A stretch of DNA of 64,000 nt. Source: Zafaria cholistanensis. Lineage in GTDB: Bacteria > Actinomycetota > Actinomycetes > Actinomycetales > Micrococcaceae. This document shows positions 8,541-18,283 of the stretch, in pieces; position 1 is the first letter of the stretch, and every line of letters begins with the position of its first letter. The notes beneath the pieces were generated by a model. That model was not told where the DNA came from. It did no database searches and saw only the letters and a program-made list of their open reading frames with translations. The stretch covers positions 186,001 to 250,000 of the forward strand of contig NZ_BKDJ01000003.1 in NCBI RefSeq assembly GCF_008580665.1. The letters are read 5' to 3'. The translations under genes were made by a program, and so were the position numbers.

Positions 8541-9476
8541 GTGTCCCAAAACCGCATTGCCCTGTACTACGCCTTCGTACCGCTTCCGGACCCGGAAGCC
8601 ATTCGCCTCTGGCAGCGCACCCTGCTGGAGCGCTGGGGGCTGCGCGGGCGCATCCTGATCTCCAAGGACGGCATCAACGGCACCGTCGGCGGCGAGATCC
8701 GGGCGGTCAAGCAATACGTCAAGGCCACCCGGGAGCACCCCGCCTTCCGGGCCCTGGATGTGAAGTGGAGCGACGGCGGCGCGGAGGACTTCCCGCGGAT
8801 CTCCGTGAAGGTCCGCGACGAGATCGTCTCTTTCGGCGCCCCGGGAGAACTGAAGGTGGACGCCGGCGGGGTGGTGGGCGGAGGCACGCACCTGCGCCCC
8901 GAGGAGCTGCACGAACTGGTCGAGGCCAAGAAAGCCGCGGGTGAGGACGTGGTCTTCTTTGACGGGCGCAACGCCTTCGAGGCGCAGATCGGCCGGTTCA
9001 AGGGAGCGGTCGTCCCGGACGTCGCCACCACCCACGACTTCATCCGGGAGCTGGACTCCGGCAAGTACGACGACCTCAAGGGCAAGCCGGTGGTCACCTA
9101 CTGCACCGGCGGCATCCGCTGCGAGGTCCTCTCCTCCCTCATGGTCAACCGCGGGTTCGGGGAGGTCTACCAGCTCCAGGGAGGGATTGTGCGGTACGGC
9201 GAGAAGTACGGGGACCGGGGCCTTTGGGAAGGCTCGCTGTACGTTTTCGACAAGCGCATGCACCTGGAATTCAGCGACGAGGCCAAGACGATCGGCCGCT
9301 GCGTGGCGTGCGCGGAACCGACCAGCAAGTTCGAGAACTGCGCCGACCTGTCCTGCCGCAACCTGCGCCTCTTCTGCGCCGGCTGCGCCGCGGACGACGC
9401 ACTGCGGCTCTGCCCCGACCACGACCGGAACGGGCAGGCGGGGGAGGCTGTCCCGCCCGCTAAAATCCTCGGGTGA
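8541..9476 (+). CDS. trhO: tRNA uridine-34 hydroxylase (rhodanese family, TrhO/YceA)
   Basis: A 311-residue protein with the TrhO layout: an N-terminal ferredoxin-like domain ([14 protein letters not shown] near residues 38-51), a rhodanese domain with the active-site loop YCTGGIRCE (Cys near residue 188), and a C-terminal cysteine cluster (CVACAEP, then C..C..C..C). TrhO hydroxylates U34 of tRNA on the way to 5-carboxymethoxy/methoxyuridine. The GTG at 8541 is preferred over in-frame ATGs upstream because homology starts there and TACCCT lies 7 nt ahead, a leaderless arrangement. Its stop overlaps the next gene's GTG start (GTGA). Confidence 0.9.
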   Translation: MSQNRIALYYAFVPLPDPEAIRLWQRTLLERWGLRGRILISKDGINGTVGGEIRAVKQYVKATREHPAFRALDVKWSDGGAEDFPRISVKVRDEIVSFGAPGELKVDAGGVVGGGTHLRPEELHELVEAKKAAGEDVVFFDGRNAFEAQIGRFKGAVVPDVATTHDFIRELDSGKYDDLKGKPVVTYCTGGIRCEVLSSLMVNRGFGEVYQLQGGIVRYGEKYGDRGLWEGSLYVFDKRMHLEFSDEAKTIGRCVACAEPTSKFENCADLSCRNLRLFCAGCAADDALRLCPDHDRNGQAGEAVPPAKILG

Positions 9477-11158
9477 GCGAGCACGATTTTTCCCGGATCC
9501 CCGACGCACCGCAGAGCCACGACCAGGCCCTGCTGGATGCCCTTGCCGCCGACCTGCGGGCGGCCGGCTACACCCACGACGGCGTCTCCGGGCTGCTCGG
9601 CGAGGAGGCCGACGCGGCGTTGAACCGCGACCAGCTGGTCCCCGCGCTGCTGGTGCTCAGGAGGCTGCTGGCCGAACAGTCCCCGGCGCCCGTCGCCGTC
9701 GTCACGGCCTTTTGGCTGCTGGGCCTGGACCTGCCGGCCGCGGTCCTGGACGCGGCCCTGCCGCGCACCCGCGCCGCCGGCCTGCTGGTCCTCGGGCTGG
9801 CCGAAGCCGGGCCCGACATTCCCGAGGCCGGCGGTGCGGGCTTTGGCGGGCCCATCCTGCGTTCGGCCGTGGACCTGCGCCCGCACGCCTCCGACGCCGA
9901 CGCCGAACTCTGGGTCGCCAGCGATCTCGGTGCCCACCAGCGGCCCGGGGTGCTGCGCCCCGACCATGTGCTCGGCATCGGGCAGGCCTCCCTCACCCTG
10001 GCCCAGACCACCATCCGCCCGCAGGTCCAGACCGCCCTGGACTTGGGCACCGGCTGCGGCATCCAGACCTTCCACCTGCTCTCCCACGTCCGCCGCGTCG
10101 TCGCCACCGACATCTCCGAACGCGCCCTCGCGTTCGCCCGCTTCAACCTGCTGCTGAACCACCAGGCCCTAGGTCTTGACCCGGCACACCTGGAGGACCG
10201 GGCCGACCTGCGCCTGGGCAGCCTGCTCGAACCCGTCGCGGGGGAGCGCTTCGACCTGGTCGTATCCAACCCTCCTTTCGTCATCACCCCGCGCACCGCG
10301 GGGGAGACCGCGGCGGACCGCTTCACCTACCGCGACGGAGGCCTGCCCGGGGACCACCTGGTGGCCGGGCTGGTGGCCGGCATCCCCGGGCTGCTCGTCC
10401 CCGGCGGCGTCGCCCAGCTGCTGGCCAACTGGGAGATCTCCGAGGGGGACGACGGCGGGAACGGCGCCGCCCGGGAGGGGGACGCCTGGAGCGCGGGCCC
10501 GCGCTCGTGGGTGCCCGAGGGTATCGAGGCCTGGTTCATCCAGCGCGAGACGGTGTCGCCGTCGGGCTATGCGGAGACCTGGCTGAGGGATGCCTCCGAG
10601 GCGCGCGATCCGGACCTGTACGCCGCCCGTTACGCCAGCTACCTGGAGGACTTCGCCTCCCGCCGGGTCCGCGCGGTGGGCTTTGGCATGGTGTGGCTGC
10701 GCCGCCCCGCGGTCGCCGGGACAGCCCCGTTCGGGCAGGTCTTCGAGGAGATCACCTACCCCATCGAGCAGCCGGTGGGCCCCCACCTGGCCGCCGCGGT
10801 GGAGCGGGCCGACGCGCTGGCCGGTCTGGAGGGGGCGCCCGGGCGGCACCGCCTCGACGGGGCGCACCTGCTGGTCGCCGACGACGTGACCGAGGAGCGC
10901 CACCAGCGCCCCGGGGCGGAGCACCCGGGCGTCATCCTGCTCCGCCAGGGTGCAGGGCTGCGCCGCACCACGCTGCTGAGCACCGAACTGGCCGGGTTCG
11001 TTTCCGCCTGCGACGGCGATCTCAGCGCCGGGCAGATCGCCCGTGCCCTGGCCGCGCTGCTGGACCGCGACGCCGGAAATTTGGTGCCGGCATTGCTGGA
11101 TGAAGCCGAAGACCTGGTCCGCAAAGGGTTCCTGTTGGAGATGCGAAACAACCGCTAA
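9473..11158 (+). CDS. class I SAM-dependent methyltransferase with NPPF motif
   Basis: A 561-residue protein. An Ala/Leu-rich helical N-terminal domain (~170 residues) precedes a Rossmann methyltransferase core: [18 protein letters not shown] (SAM-binding motif I, near residue 190), [18 protein letters not shown], and [10 protein letters not shown] (near 266). The NPPF motif is that of amino-methyltransferases acting on glutamine or adenine (PrmC/RsmC/HemK-like). The last ~200 residues form a further domain of unknown role. This three-part form is common in actinobacteria, and I do not know its substrate. It begins with GTG overlapping the trhO stop, so it is coupled to it; the shared interest in RNA modification is only suggestive. 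Confidence 0.82.
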   Translation: MSEHDFSRIPDAPQSHDQALLDALAADLRAAGYTHDGVSGLLGEEADAALNRDQLVPALLVLRRLLAEQSPAPVAVVTAFWLLGLDLPAAVLDAALPRTRAAGLLVLGLAEAGPDIPEAGGAGFGGPILRSAVDLRPHASDADAELWVASDLGAHQRPGVLRPDHVLGIGQASLTLAQTTIRPQVQTALDLGTGCGIQTFHLLSHVRRVVATDISERALAFARFNLLLNHQALGLDPAHLEDRADLRLGSLLEPVAGERFDLVVSNPPFVITPRTAGETAADRFTYRDGGLPGDHLVAGLVAGIPGLLVPGGVAQLLANWEISEGDDGGNGAAREGDAWSAGPRSWVPEGIEAWFIQRETVSPSGYAETWLRDASEARDPDLYAARYASYLEDFASRRVRAVGFGMVWLRRPAVAGTAPFGQVFEEITYPIEQPVGPHLAAAVERADALAGLEGAPGRHRLDGAHLLVADDVTEERHQRPGAEHPGVILLRQGAGLRRTTLLSTELAGFVSACDGDLSAGQIARALAALLDRDAGNLVPALLDEAEDLVRKGFLLEMRNNR

Positions 11159-11168
11159 AGTTCCGGGC

Positions 11169-11810
11169 ATGACGCAGAACACCCCGACGCAGGACGACGC
11201 CGCACCCCGGGGGGTCCGTCGGCGCAGCGCCAATCCCCTGGTGATCAGCGACCCGCAGGCCATCCGTGCGCTGGCCCACGAGGCCCGCCTTGAGGTGCTG
11301 GACGAACTGTTCGCCTCGCAGTCCACCCGCACCGCCACCGAGCTGGCGTCGCGCTGCAACCTGACCCCGAGCGCCATGAGCTACCACCTGCGCGCGCTGG
11401 AGAAGTACGGGTACGTCGAGCGCGCGGCCAGCGAGGGGGACGGTCGCGAGCGCCGCTGGAAGGCGGCCGGGGACCAACTGGTCGTGGGCACCCTGAGCGG
11501 TTCCACGGCTGCCAAGAACGCCTTCCTGAACGTGCAGCTGAACGCCTTCCGGGAACGGCTCAGCGCGGAGATCGAACACCGCGACCGGGAGCGCCGCGCA
11601 GGCATCGAGCCCGGCCCGGACCGGGCCCCGGTGCTGACCACCGGAATGGTCTTCCTGAAGCCCGGGCAGCGCGACGAATTCATCAAGAAGGTCTACGCGC
11701 TCGTGGACGAGTACGAGGCCCTCGCCCTGCCCGAGGACCGCGGGATCGATGCCGAGCGGCTCTACTATATGCTCTCCTTCCTTCCCGAGCGCCGCGCGGA
11801 GGGTTCCTGA
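11169..11810 (+). CDS. ArsR-family winged-helix regulator
   Basis: A 213-residue protein with an ArsR-type winged helix-turn-helix: IRALAHEARLEVLDELF, then TATELASRCNLTPSAMSYHL as the recognition part and a wing ending in RERRWKA (residues ~35-100). There are no metal-binding cysteines in the HTH, so it is probably not a metal sensor. The C-terminal ~110 residues are helical and charged, without a domain I recognise. The start is set by TAAAGT 7 nt before the ATG (leaderless); the hexamer overlaps the stop codon of the upstream methyltransferase. Confidence 0.82.
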   Translation: MTQNTPTQDDAAPRGVRRRSANPLVISDPQAIRALAHEARLEVLDELFASQSTRTATELASRCNLTPSAMSYHLRALEKYGYVERAASEGDGRERRWKAAGDQLVVGTLSGSTAAKNAFLNVQLNAFRERLSAEIEHRDRERRAGIEPGPDRAPVLTTGMVFLKPGQRDEFIKKVYALVDEYEALALPEDRGIDAERLYYMLSFLPERRAEGS

Positions 11811-11942
11811 GGCCTTCACGGACCTGCCGCATTCGGCGGTCCACAACGCCGCTTGCTTCGCGCGGCTCCGATGCGGCTAACCTAGTGCAGGAATGTGCGG
11901 GCGGACCCGTGCGGTTCGCCCATCGGCTGCAATAGGAGTGCT

Positions 11943-14675
11943 GTGCCCGCAAAGGCCAAGGAAAAGACCGGCAAGAAACTCGTGATCGTCGAGTCTCCCG
12001 CAAAGAGCAAGTCCATCGCCAAGTACCTGGGCGAGGGCTTCGAAGTCGATGCGTCCGTGGGACACATCCGGGACCTGCCGCAGCCCTCCGACCTTCCCGC
12101 GGAGCTGAAGAAGACCTCCGTGGGCAAGTTCGCCGTCGACATCGACAAGGACTTCGAGCCGTATTACGTCGTCTACCCGGACAAGAAGAAGCGGGTAGCG
12201 GACCTCAAGGCCAAGCTGAAGGACGCCGACGAGCTCTACCTCGCAACCGATGCGGACCGCGAGGGCGAAGCCATCGCGTGGCACCTGCTGCAGGTCCTCC
12301 AGCCCAAGGTTCCCGTGCACCGCATGGCGTTCACGGAGATCACCAAGGAGGGCATTGCCCGCGCCCTGGAGAATGTGCGCGAACTGGACACCGACCTCGT
12401 CGACGCGCAGGAGACCCGCCGCGTCCTGGACCGCCTCTACGGCTACGAGATCTCCCCGGTGCTGTGGCGCAAGATTGCCCGCGGCCTCTCCGCCGGCCGG
12501 GTGCAGTCCGTGGCGACCCGGCTGGTGGTCGAGCGCGAACGCGAGCGCATGGCCTTCCGCTCCGCCTCCTACTGGGACCTGACCGGCGAGTTCTCCACCG
12601 GCGCCGGGGAGGGTTTCCGGGCCAAGCTGGCCGCCGTGGACGGGGCCCGCGTGGCCTCGGGACGCGACTTCGACGACCGCGGGGCGCTGAAGGCACCCAA
12701 GGGCAGTGCCGGCGTCGTGCACCTGGACGAGGCCTCCGCCACCTCGCTGGCGGCGGGCCTTGCCGGGGCCGCGTTCGAGGTTTCCAGCGTGGACAACAAG
12801 CCGTACACGCGCCGCCCGGCCGCTCCGTTCACCACCTCCACGCTGCAGCAGGAGGCCTCGCGCAAGCTGCGCTGGTCCTCCAAGTCGACCATGCAGGTGG
12901 CGCAGCGGCTGTACGAAAACGGCTACATCACCTACATGCGTACCGACTCGGTGTTCCTCTCCAACGAGGCCGTGAACGCCGCCCGCAGGCAGGCAGCCGA
13001 ACTGTACGGGGCCGACTCCGTGCCGGCCGAGCGCCGCGTCTACAAGGCCAAGTCAGATTCCGCGCAGGAGGCGCACGAAGCCATCCGCCCGGCCGGAGAC
13101 TCCTTCCGCCGGCCCGCCGACGTCCGCGCCCAGCTCAGCCCCGACGAGTTCCGCCTCTACGAGCTGATCTGGAAGCGCACCGTGGCCTCCCAGATGTCCG
13201 ATGCCAAGGGCTTCACCGCCTCCGTCCGGCTCTCCGGAAGGGCCACGGATGGACGGACCGCCGAGTTCACCGCCTCCGGCACCGTGATCACCTTCCGCGG
13301 CTTCCTTGCGGCCTACGAGGAGGGGCGCGACGTGGCGCGCGAGGAAGAGGAGAACGACGGCGACCGCCGGCTTCCCGAGCTGAAGGTCGGCGAGGCGCTG
13401 GACGGGCGGGACATCCAGGCCGTCGGACACGAGACCTCCCCGCCGCCGCGCTACACCGAGGCATCAATCGTCGCCGAGCTGGAGGCGCGCGAGATCGGCC
13501 GCCCGTCGACCTACGCGCCAACCATCTCCACGATCATGGACCGCGGCTATGTCACCAAGCGCGGCGGTGCGCTGGTGCCAAGCTGGATCGCGTTCTCCGT
13601 GGTCCGCCTGCTGGAGGAGCACTTTGGCCGGTACATCGACTACGGCTTCACCGCCCGCCTGGAGGACGACCTCGACGAGATCGCCAAGGGACACCTGAAG
13701 CGCTCCGAGTGGCTCAGGCGCTTCTACTTCGGCGAGGGGGACACTGCGGGCCTGCAGGCCGTGGTCGAGAACCTGGGCGACATCGACGCGCGCGCCATCA
13801 ACTCCGTGGAGATCGCCCCGGGGATCGTGCTGCGCGTGGGCAAGTTCGGCCCCTATCTGGAGAAGCCGCTTCCGCCGGACGCGCCCGAGGACGCGGAGCC
13901 GCAGCGCGCCAACGTGCCGGAGGACCTGGCCCCGGACGAGCTGACCGCGGAGAAGGCGCTGGAACTGATGGAGTCATCCGGTCCGGCGGAGCGCGTGCTG
14001 GGCACCGACCCGGCCACCGGACGCACCATCGTGGCCAAGGACGGCCGCTACGGAGCCTACGTCACCGAGCTCATCCCGGAACCGACCGCCGAGGAGCTTG
14101 CCGCGCAACCGGTCGAGTACTACAAGAACGGCAAGCCGAAGCCCCCCAAGAAGCCCACCAAGGCCAAGCCGCGCACCGGTTCCCTGTTCAAGTCGATGAC
14201 CGTTGAAACGGTCACCCTCGAGGACGCGCTGAAGCTGATCTCGCTGCCGCGGGTGCTCGGCACCGACGCGGAGGGCGTGGAGATCACTGTCCAGAACGGC
14301 CGGTTCGGCCCCTACCTGAAGAAGGGGACCGACTCCCGCTCGCTCGGCTCGGAGGAGGAGATCTTCACGATCACCCTCGAACAGGCACTGGAGATCTACG
14401 CCCAGCCGAAGCAGCGCGGCGGGCGCACGGCGGCGGCCCCGCTGGCGGAGTTCGGTGCGGACCCGGTTTCGGAGAAGCCGATCGTGGTCAAGGAGGGCCG
14501 GTTCGGCCCCTACATCACCGACGGCATCACCAACATCACGGTTCCGCGCGCCACCCCGCTGGAGGAGCTGACCCGCGAGCAGGCCATCGCCCTGCTGGCC
14601 GAGAAGCGGGCCAAGGGTCCGGTGAAGCGCACCACGCGCAGCGCTGCCCCGAAACGCGCCGCGGCCAAGAAATAG
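11943..14675 (+). CDS. topA: DNA topoisomerase I
   Basis: A 910-residue type IA topoisomerase that relaxes negative supercoils. The TOPRIM domain is at the N-terminus (LVIVESPAKSKSIAKYLG and ATDADREGEAIAWHLL), and the active-site tyrosine is in YITYMRTDS (Tyr about residue 331). The C-terminus holds several topoisomerase C-terminal repeats with GRFGPY motifs instead of the zinc fingers of the E. coli enzyme, and ends in a Lys/Arg/Ala-rich tail, as in other actinobacteria. The start is the GTG at 11943 with AGGAG 5 nt upstream; an ATG 48 bp earlier lacks homology. Position near the tad/helicase genes is the usual actinobacterial arrangement. Confidence 0.97.
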   Translation: MPAKAKEKTGKKLVIVESPAKSKSIAKYLGEGFEVDASVGHIRDLPQPSDLPAELKKTSVGKFAVDIDKDFEPYYVVYPDKKKRVADLKAKLKDADELYLATDADREGEAIAWHLLQVLQPKVPVHRMAFTEITKEGIARALENVRELDTDLVDAQETRRVLDRLYGYEISPVLWRKIARGLSAGRVQSVATRLVVERERERMAFRSASYWDLTGEFSTGAGEGFRAKLAAVDGARVASGRDFDDRGALKAPKGSAGVVHLDEASATSLAAGLAGAAFEVSSVDNKPYTRRPAAPFTTSTLQQEASRKLRWSSKSTMQVAQRLYENGYITYMRTDSVFLSNEAVNAARRQAAELYGADSVPAERRVYKAKSDSAQEAHEAIRPAGDSFRRPADVRAQLSPDEFRLYELIWKRTVASQMSDAKGFTASVRLSGRATDGRTAEFTASGTVITFRGFLAAYEEGRDVAREEEENDGDRRLPELKVGEALDGRDIQAVGHETSPPPRYTEASIVAELEAREIGRPSTYAPTISTIMDRGYVTKRGGALVPSWIAFSVVRLLEEHFGRYIDYGFTARLEDDLDEIAKGHLKRSEWLRRFYFGEGDTAGLQAVVENLGDIDARAINSVEIAPGIVLRVGKFGPYLEKPLPPDAPEDAEPQRANVPEDLAPDELTAEKALELMESSGPAERVLGTDPATGRTIVAKDGRYGAYVTELIPEPTAEELAAQPVEYYKNGKPKPPKKPTKAKPRTGSLFKSMTVETVTLEDALKLISLPRVLGTDAEGVEITVQNGRFGPYLKKGTDSRSLGSEEEIFTITLEQALEIYAQPKQRGGRTAAAPLAEFGADPVSEKPIVVKEGRFGPYITDGITNITVPRATPLEELTREQAIALLAEKRAKGPVKRTTRSAAPKRAAAKK

Positions 14676-14684
14676 GGGGACCAC

Positions 14685-15698
14685 ATGCGTCTTGGCGTCC
14701 TGGACATCGGATCCAACACCGTCCACCTGCTGCTGGTGGACGCCTACGCGGGCGCGCGGCCGGTGGCTTTTGCCACCCACAAGCGTCCGTTGTCGCTGGT
14801 GAGGTTCCTGGACGATGCCGGAGCCATCACCCAGGAGGGGCAGTCCGAACTCCTGGACTTCATCCGGGAAGCCGCCCGCTTCGCGGCGCGCCACGGCGCC
14901 GAGGACATGCTGGCCTTCTGCACCTCCGCGATCCGGGAGGCGGCCAACGGCCAGCAGGTGCTGGACCGGGTGCTCACCGAAACCGGGGTGGAATTGGGGG
15001 AGCTGTCCGGCGAGCAGGAGGCCGGCATGACCTACCACGCGGTACGGCGCTGGTACGGGTGGGGCGCGGAGACCATCCTGGACCTGGACATCGGTGGCGG
15101 ATCCTTCGAGATGGCCATCGGCACCGACGAGTTCCCCGCGGCGGCGCGCTCGGTCCCGCTGGGGGCGGGGCGGCTGACCCGGGACTGGCTGCCGGGAGAC
15201 CCGCCGTCGATCCCCGACATCAAGGCGCTGCGTGCCTACGTGCGCGAAACCCTGGCGGATCCGGTGCGCGAGCTCTCGGCGCTGGGGAGGCCCTCCCTGG
15301 TGGCCGGCACCTCAAAGACCTTCCGGTCGCTGGCGCGCATCACCGGCGCGGCGCCGAGCACGGAGGGCCCCTACGTGAAGCGGGTGCTGCGGCAGGAGGA
15401 CCTGAAGCTGTGGACCAACCGGCTGGCGGCCATGAGCGCGGCCGAACGGGCGGAGCTGCCCGGGGTGTCGGAGATCCGCGCGCCGCAGCTGCTCGCCGGT
15501 GCGATTGTCGCCTACGAGGCAATGAAGGCCTTCGACATCAAGTCCCTGCGCATCTGCCCGTGGGCGTTGCGCGAGGGCCTGATCCTGCGGCGGTTCGACC
15601 ACCTGCTGTACGACGGGGAACAGCCCTTCGGGAGTAGCGTGGGAGTGGGCCACGTGCTGCTGGGCCAGCAGCCCGTGGCCCCGACGGCGGACCTGTGA
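14685..15698 (+). CDS. Ppx/GppA-family phosphatase
   Basis: A 337-residue ASKHA-fold protein of the exopolyphosphatase/guanosine pentaphosphatase family. The N-terminal phosphate-binding motif LGVLDIGSNTVHLLLVD, a central TSAIREAANG, and the second phosphate motif LDIGGGSFEMAIG are all present. At ~340 residues it is the short two-domain form found in mycobacteria. It would hydrolyse polyphosphate or pppGpp; which one cannot be decided here. It starts 10 bp after topA with AGGGGGA upstream. Followed by the sugar isomerase-like gene, as in the Rv0496-Rv0498 neighbourhood of M. tuberculosis. Confidence 0.88.
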   Translation: MRLGVLDIGSNTVHLLLVDAYAGARPVAFATHKRPLSLVRFLDDAGAITQEGQSELLDFIREAARFAARHGAEDMLAFCTSAIREAANGQQVLDRVLTETGVELGELSGEQEAGMTYHAVRRWYGWGAETILDLDIGGGSFEMAIGTDEFPAAARSVPLGAGRLTRDWLPGDPPSIPDIKALRAYVRETLADPVRELSALGRPSLVAGTSKTFRSLARITGAAPSTEGPYVKRVLRQEDLKLWTNRLAAMSAAERAELPGVSEIRAPQLLAGAIVAYEAMKAFDIKSLRICPWALREGLILRRFDHLLYDGEQPFGSSVGVGHVLLGQQPVAPTADL

Positions 15699-15732
15699 GC
15701 GGTGACCGGTGAGAAGTGAGGTGGTACGCGAG

Positions 15733-16596
15733 ATGACAACCCAGGAGACTCCGGCGGCCGGGAAGGGAGCGGCGGGGCGGAACATACCGGTGGCGCTCTC
15801 CAGTTCCTCGGTCTACCCGCTGAGCGTGCACGACGCGTTCGCCGTGGCCCACGATCTCGGCTACGACGGGATCGAGGTCCTGGTCACCGGCAACGCCCTG
15901 TCGCAGGACCCCCGCCGCCTCAGGGACCTCAGCTCCCGCTACGACCAGCCGATCATGGCCATCCACGCCCCCACCCTGCTGCTGACGCAACAGGTCTGGG
16001 GCAGCGCCTGGAACAAGATCGAGATGTCCGCGGCCATGGCGGTGGAGGTGGGGTGCGACGTCGTCATCGCCCACCCGCCGTTCCGCTGGCAGGGGACCTA
16101 CGCCACCGGCTTCGCCGAGGGCGTGCGCCGCATCATGGAGGACTACGGGGTCCGGATCGCGGTGGAAAACATGTACCCGTGGCGGGCCCGCGGGCGCGAG
16201 GCGCTGATGTACCTGCCGCACTGGGATCCGGTGCCGCAGTCGTACGAACACGTGACCTGGGACTTCTCCCATGCGGCGATTGCCGGCATGGACTCCCACC
16301 AGGCGTTCCGCAACCTCGGGGAGCGGCTGTCCCACGTGCACCTGTGCGACGGCCGGAACAGCAATAAGGATGAGCACCTGGTGCCCGGACGCGGCACCCA
16401 ACCCGTCGAGGAGTCCCTGCAGTACCTCCGGGACAGCAACTGGGAGGGCGTCGTGGCCGTGGAGGTCTCCACCCGCAAAGCGAAAGGTGCCGGCGAACGT
16501 GAGGAATGGTTGGGGGAAACCCTTTCCTTCGCCCGCCGGCACCTTGACCGGTCCGGTGTGAATGACACCACCGGTTCTTCATCACTCGCACCATGA
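15733..16596 (+). CDS. sugar phosphate isomerase/epimerase-like TIM-barrel protein
   Basis: A 287-residue AP-endonuclease-2/xylose isomerase-like barrel. Recognisable strands: LGYDGIEVLV, DVVIAHPPFRW, RIAVENMYPW, VTWDFSHAAIAG, LSHVHLCDG and VVAVEVSTR, with metal-ligand-type His, Glu and Asp at their ends. The substrate is unknown; the family covers many sugar and inositol isomerases. I chose the ATG at 15733, preceded by GTGAGGTGG; in-frame GTG codons at 15709 and 15721 are alternatives. It lies between the Ppx-like gene and proC, a conserved actinobacterial order. Confidence 0.82.
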   Translation: MTTQETPAAGKGAAGRNIPVALSSSSVYPLSVHDAFAVAHDLGYDGIEVLVTGNALSQDPRRLRDLSSRYDQPIMAIHAPTLLLTQQVWGSAWNKIEMSAAMAVEVGCDVVIAHPPFRWQGTYATGFAEGVRRIMEDYGVRIAVENMYPWRARGREALMYLPHWDPVPQSYEHVTWDFSHAAIAGMDSHQAFRNLGERLSHVHLCDGRNSNKDEHLVPGRGTQPVEESLQYLRDSNWEGVVAVEVSTRKAKGAGEREEWLGETLSFARRHLDRSGVNDTTGSSSLAP

Positions 16597-16691
16597 TGAG
16601 GCACTTACCAGCGTAGGAAGCCAGGATGTGTCCGGCCGCCGTGTTTGCTGGCAACCGTCTGTGAATCTCCGGCCGTGGCAGAATTGCGACC

Positions 16692-17588
16692 ATGACTTCC
16701 GCTGCCGCCGCCAACGCCCTGCCCCACCCCCACGACGCTGACCGGAGCCGGCCGCGCCCGTCCCGGCGCATCGCGTTCCTGGGGGCCGGCAACATGAACG
16801 GCGCCATCCTGCGGGGCATCCTCGCAGCGGGGGCGGACCCCTCGGCGCTGGTGGCGACGGTCCGGGGCGCGGAAAAGGCCCGGGCGCTGCGCACGGAAAC
16901 CGGCATCGAAGTGCTTGCCGGCGCGGATACCCCCGATGCCAACCGCGCGGCCGCCGCCGGGGCCGACATCGTTTTCCTGGGGGTCAAGCCGGTCGGAATC
17001 CAGGACCTCTGCCGCGAGATCGCCGGGGCGCTGCGTCCGGACGCCGTGGTGGTCAGCGTCGCCGCAGGGGTGACCATCGCGCAGATCGAGGGCGCCCTTG
17101 CCGCCGGACAGCCGGTGGTGCGCAGCATGCCCAACACCCCGCTGATGGCGGGTCGCGGCGCAGTCGGCCTGAGCGCCGGCAGCACCGCCACCGAGGCCCA
17201 GGTCGCCGAGGTGGTTGCCCTCTTCGAAGTTTCCGGACTGGTCCGGGTGGTCCCGGAGGAGCAGCTCGACGCGGTGACCGCGATCAGCGGCTCCGGTCCG
17301 GCCTATGCGTTCTACCTGGCCGAGGCGATGGCCCGGGCCGGCGTCGAACTGGGCCTCTCGGCGGACCTGGCCCGCGACCTGGCCCGCGCCACCGTGGCCG
17401 GGGCCGGAGCGATGCTCGCGGACCCGGCGGCGGACCCGGCCGGGCTGCGCAAGGCCATCACCAGCCCCAACGGCACCACCGAGCGCGCCCTCGCGGCCTT
17501 CGACGAGGCCGGACTGGCGGACATCGTTGCCCGGGGCGCGCGCGCGGCGGCCGAACGCGCCGCGGAAATCAGCCGCAGCCTGGGCTGA
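16692..17588 (+). CDS. proC: pyrroline-5-carboxylate reductase
   Basis: A 298-residue ProC that catalyses the last step of proline synthesis, NAD(P)H-dependent reduction of pyrroline-5-carboxylate. The dinucleotide-binding motif IAFLGAGNMNGAILRGIL is at residues ~25-42, followed by VRSMPNTP and the signature AVTAISGSGPAYAFYLAEAM, and a C-terminal helical dimerisation domain with SPNGTTERAL. The first ~20 residues are an unconserved extension. CAGAAT lies 7 nt before the ATG and there is no Shine-Dalgarno sequence, so the message may be leaderless. Converges with the K+ uptake regulator gene after 23 bp. Confidence 0.96.
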   Translation: MTSAAAANALPHPHDADRSRPRPSRRIAFLGAGNMNGAILRGILAAGADPSALVATVRGAEKARALRTETGIEVLAGADTPDANRAAAAGADIVFLGVKPVGIQDLCREIAGALRPDAVVVSVAAGVTIAQIEGALAAGQPVVRSMPNTPLMAGRGAVGLSAGSTATEAQVAEVVALFEVSGLVRVVPEEQLDAVTAISGSGPAYAFYLAEAMARAGVELGLSADLARDLARATVAGAGAMLADPAADPAGLRKAITSPNGTTERALAAFDEAGLADIVARGARAAAERAAEISRSLG

Positions 17589-17611
17589 TCCGGGGCCCCG
17601 GAGCCCGGGGG

Positions 17612-18283
17612 TCAGGGGCGGGCCGCAAAGCGTTCCAGGAGGTCCACATGCCCGGCCACGATCAGCACGTCGCGGCGGGTGACCTTGGTGTGCGGCTGGG
17701 CGTAGGTGAAGTCCTCGCCGGGGGACTTCACCCCCACCACCGTCACGCCGTACTTTGCCCTCACCTGCGACTCCTGGAGCGTGAAGCCCTGGGTCTCCTT
17801 CGGCGGGTACATCTTCACGATCGCGAAGCCGTCGTCGAACTCGATGAAGTCCAGCATGCGCCCGCCCACCAGGTGGGCGGCCCGGACGCCGGCGTCGGCC
17901 TCCGGATAGATCACGTGGTTCGCCCCGATGCGGCTGAGGATCTTGCCGTGGGACTGCGTGATTGCCTTCACCCACAGGTGCTCGATGCCCAGGTCCACCA
18001 GGTTCACGGTGATCAGCACCGAGGATTCGATGGAGGTGCCCACGCCCACCACGGCCGAGGAGAACTCCTGCGCTCCGAGCTGGCGCAGCGCATCGATGTT
18101 GGTGGCGTCGGCCTCCACCACGTGGGTGAGCGTGCTGGCCCACTTCTGGACAAGTTCCTGGTTGCGTTCGATGGCCAGCACCTCGCGGCCCTGCTTGACC
18201 AGCTGCTCGGCCACGGCCGCCCCGAAGCGGCCCAGCCCGATCACCAGCACGGGGGCGTTGTGGTCGTGTGTCTTCTCAGCCAA
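17612..18283 (-). CDS. K+ uptake regulatory subunit (TrkA/KtrA-type, RCK domains)
   Basis: A 223-residue protein with one TrkA-N and one TrkA-C (RCK) domain. The nucleotide-binding fold starts VLVIGLGRFGAAVAEQLVKQ (residues ~12-31), with the acidic ribose-binding residue in AIERNQE and the core VGVGTSIESSVLITVNLVDLG. It would gate the adjacent membrane subunit in response to bound nucleotide. The start is TTG, overlapping the membrane-subunit stop by 8 bp, with AGAGG about 9 nt upstream; an internal GTG would lose part of the fold. One RCK pair makes it Ktr-like rather than the double-domain TrkA of E. coli. Confidence 0.9.
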   Translation of the reverse strand: MAEKTHDHNAPVLVIGLGRFGAAVAEQLVKQGREVLAIERNQELVQKWASTLTHVVEADATNIDALRQLGAQEFSSAVVGVGTSIESSVLITVNLVDLGIEHLWVKAITQSHGKILSRIGANHVIYPEADAGVRAAHLVGGRMLDFIEFDDGFAIVKMYPPKETQGFTLQESQVRAKYGVTVVGVKSPGEDFTYAQPHTKVTRRDVLIVAGHVDLLERFAARP